From Rhizobium terricola (GTDB lineage: Bacteria; Pseudomonadota; Alphaproteobacteria; Rhizobiales; Rhizobiaceae): 64,000 bases of DNA. The notes beneath the pieces are model-generated. The model saw only the letters and a program-made list of their open reading frames with translations, was not told where the DNA came from and ran no database searches. Within the stretch, counting starts at the first letter, position 1. Each line of letters starts with the position of its first letter. A program made the position numbers and the translations under genes. Below, one piece after another: positions 63,732 to 64,000 of this stretch. The stretch covers positions 1,110,649 to 1,174,648 of the forward strand of contig NZ_JABBGK010000001.1 in assembly GCF_012927355.1 (NCBI RefSeq), written 5' to 3'.

Positions 63732-64000
63732 TCAGAGGTCGACGCTGTTCGGAAGGATGACCAGGTCGCGGATCGTGACATTGCGCGGCCTCGACAGCAT
63801 GAACAGGACGGCGTCGGCCACTTCCTTCGGCTGCATCAGGCTGCCATTGGCGAGCGCTTCGTCCATCTTGGCCTTCGGCCAGTCATCGAGCAGCGCCGTG
63901 ACCACGGGACCGGGAAGCACTGCACCGACCCGAACGCCATGCTTTGCCATCTGCCGGCGGGTCGAATGGACGAAAGCCTGAACAGCGAACTTGGAAGCCG
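63732..64000 (-). CDS. Short-chain dehydrogenase/reductase, 3' part (cut by window end)
   Basis: The C-terminal roughly 89 residues of an [22 protein letters not shown] and the terminal [17 protein letters not shown], the latter common in SDRs of the ribitol/YdfG-like type. The frame runs on past base 64000. It is upstream of the pentulose kinase in the same direction (57 bp apart), as expected for a polyol-dehydrogenase/kinase pair. Confidence 0.82.
   Translation of the reverse strand, partial: ASKFAVQAFVHSTRRQMAKHGVRVGAVLPGPVVTALLDDWPKAKMDEALANGSLMQPKEVADAVLFMLSRPRNVTIRDLVILPNSVDL

Overview
This window is chromosomal DNA from an alphaproteobacterium of the order Hyphomicrobiales, most likely family Rhizobiaceae (Rhizobium/Ensifer/Agrobacterium relatives). 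The evidence is the gene content and order (sdhE-mfd; glnB-glnA behind a sigma-54 promoter; uvrA/ssb, gyrA, coaD, two cyclophilins, queA, tgt; rlpA, dacA-like, tmk, holB, metG, tatD), an IalB-family protein, an alphaproteobacterial LexA box (GAAC-N7-GAAC) between uvrA and ssb, and uniformly high GC coding DNA. No single gene fixes the genus.

Layout, left to right. 1-8.4 kb: sdhE-mfd, an EamA exporter, a FrnE/DsbA-like protein, a YejA-type peptide-binding protein and an IalB-family secreted protein. 8.4-12 kb: hspQ, a second EamA exporter, a membrane-anchored coiled-coil protein and an orphan TAXI binding protein. 12-15.8 kb: the nitrogen-regulation pair glnB-glnA, divergent from the NAD(P)HX repair enzyme. 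15.8-25.2 kb: an exporter, a Na/Pi cotransporter-like protein, a DUF72 protein, uvrA divergent from ssb around a LexA box, and a copper-type pair (small secreted Cys/His/Met protein plus a Met-rich multicopper oxidase). 25.2-34.2 kb: marC, gyrA (TTG start), three very small membrane proteins, coaD, a periplasmic and a cytosolic cyclophilin, and queA-tgt for queuosine. 34.2-38.7 kb: an esterase, a glutathionyl-hydroquinone-reductase-like enzyme, an MFS carrier, recX and a stand-alone Lrp/AsnC sensor domain. 38.7-46.2 kb: one long leftward run rlpA, dacA-like, tmk, holB, metG, tatD, phosphoesterase-like MBL protein.

46.5-61.8 kb is a roughly 15.3-kb integrated phage-like element in a tRNA-Ser(UGA) gene. 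It is bounded by 39-bp perfect direct repeats that duplicate the 5' half of the tRNA through the anticodon. The tyrosine integrase sits at the right end, in an operon with a ribbon-helix-helix protein behind two matching 17-bp operators and divergent from an AlpA-like gene. A leftward early block follows (small proteins, a replication-like gene with internal 11-bp tandem repeats), then a set of exported or accessory genes (collagen-like membrane protein, DUF4236, secreted nuclease, YHYH-like peptide, serine recombinase). The left part is a tight late operon: small and large terminase, putative chaperone-like proteins, a short tape measure, a baseplate-plug-like protein and others. No portal, capsid, protease, sheath, tube, fibre or lysis gene is recognisable, yet the surviving genes are intact and closely packed. 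The element is therefore either a deleted prophage or a satellite-like island; this is the most interesting part of the window.

Because the repeat copies the 5' half of the tRNA, the intact tRNA is now driven by an element-borne promoter, while the native promoter remains 15 kb away in front of a truncated tRNA. Right of the element lie an FGGY pentulose kinase and the 3' part of a short-chain dehydrogenase, probably a pentitol-use pair.
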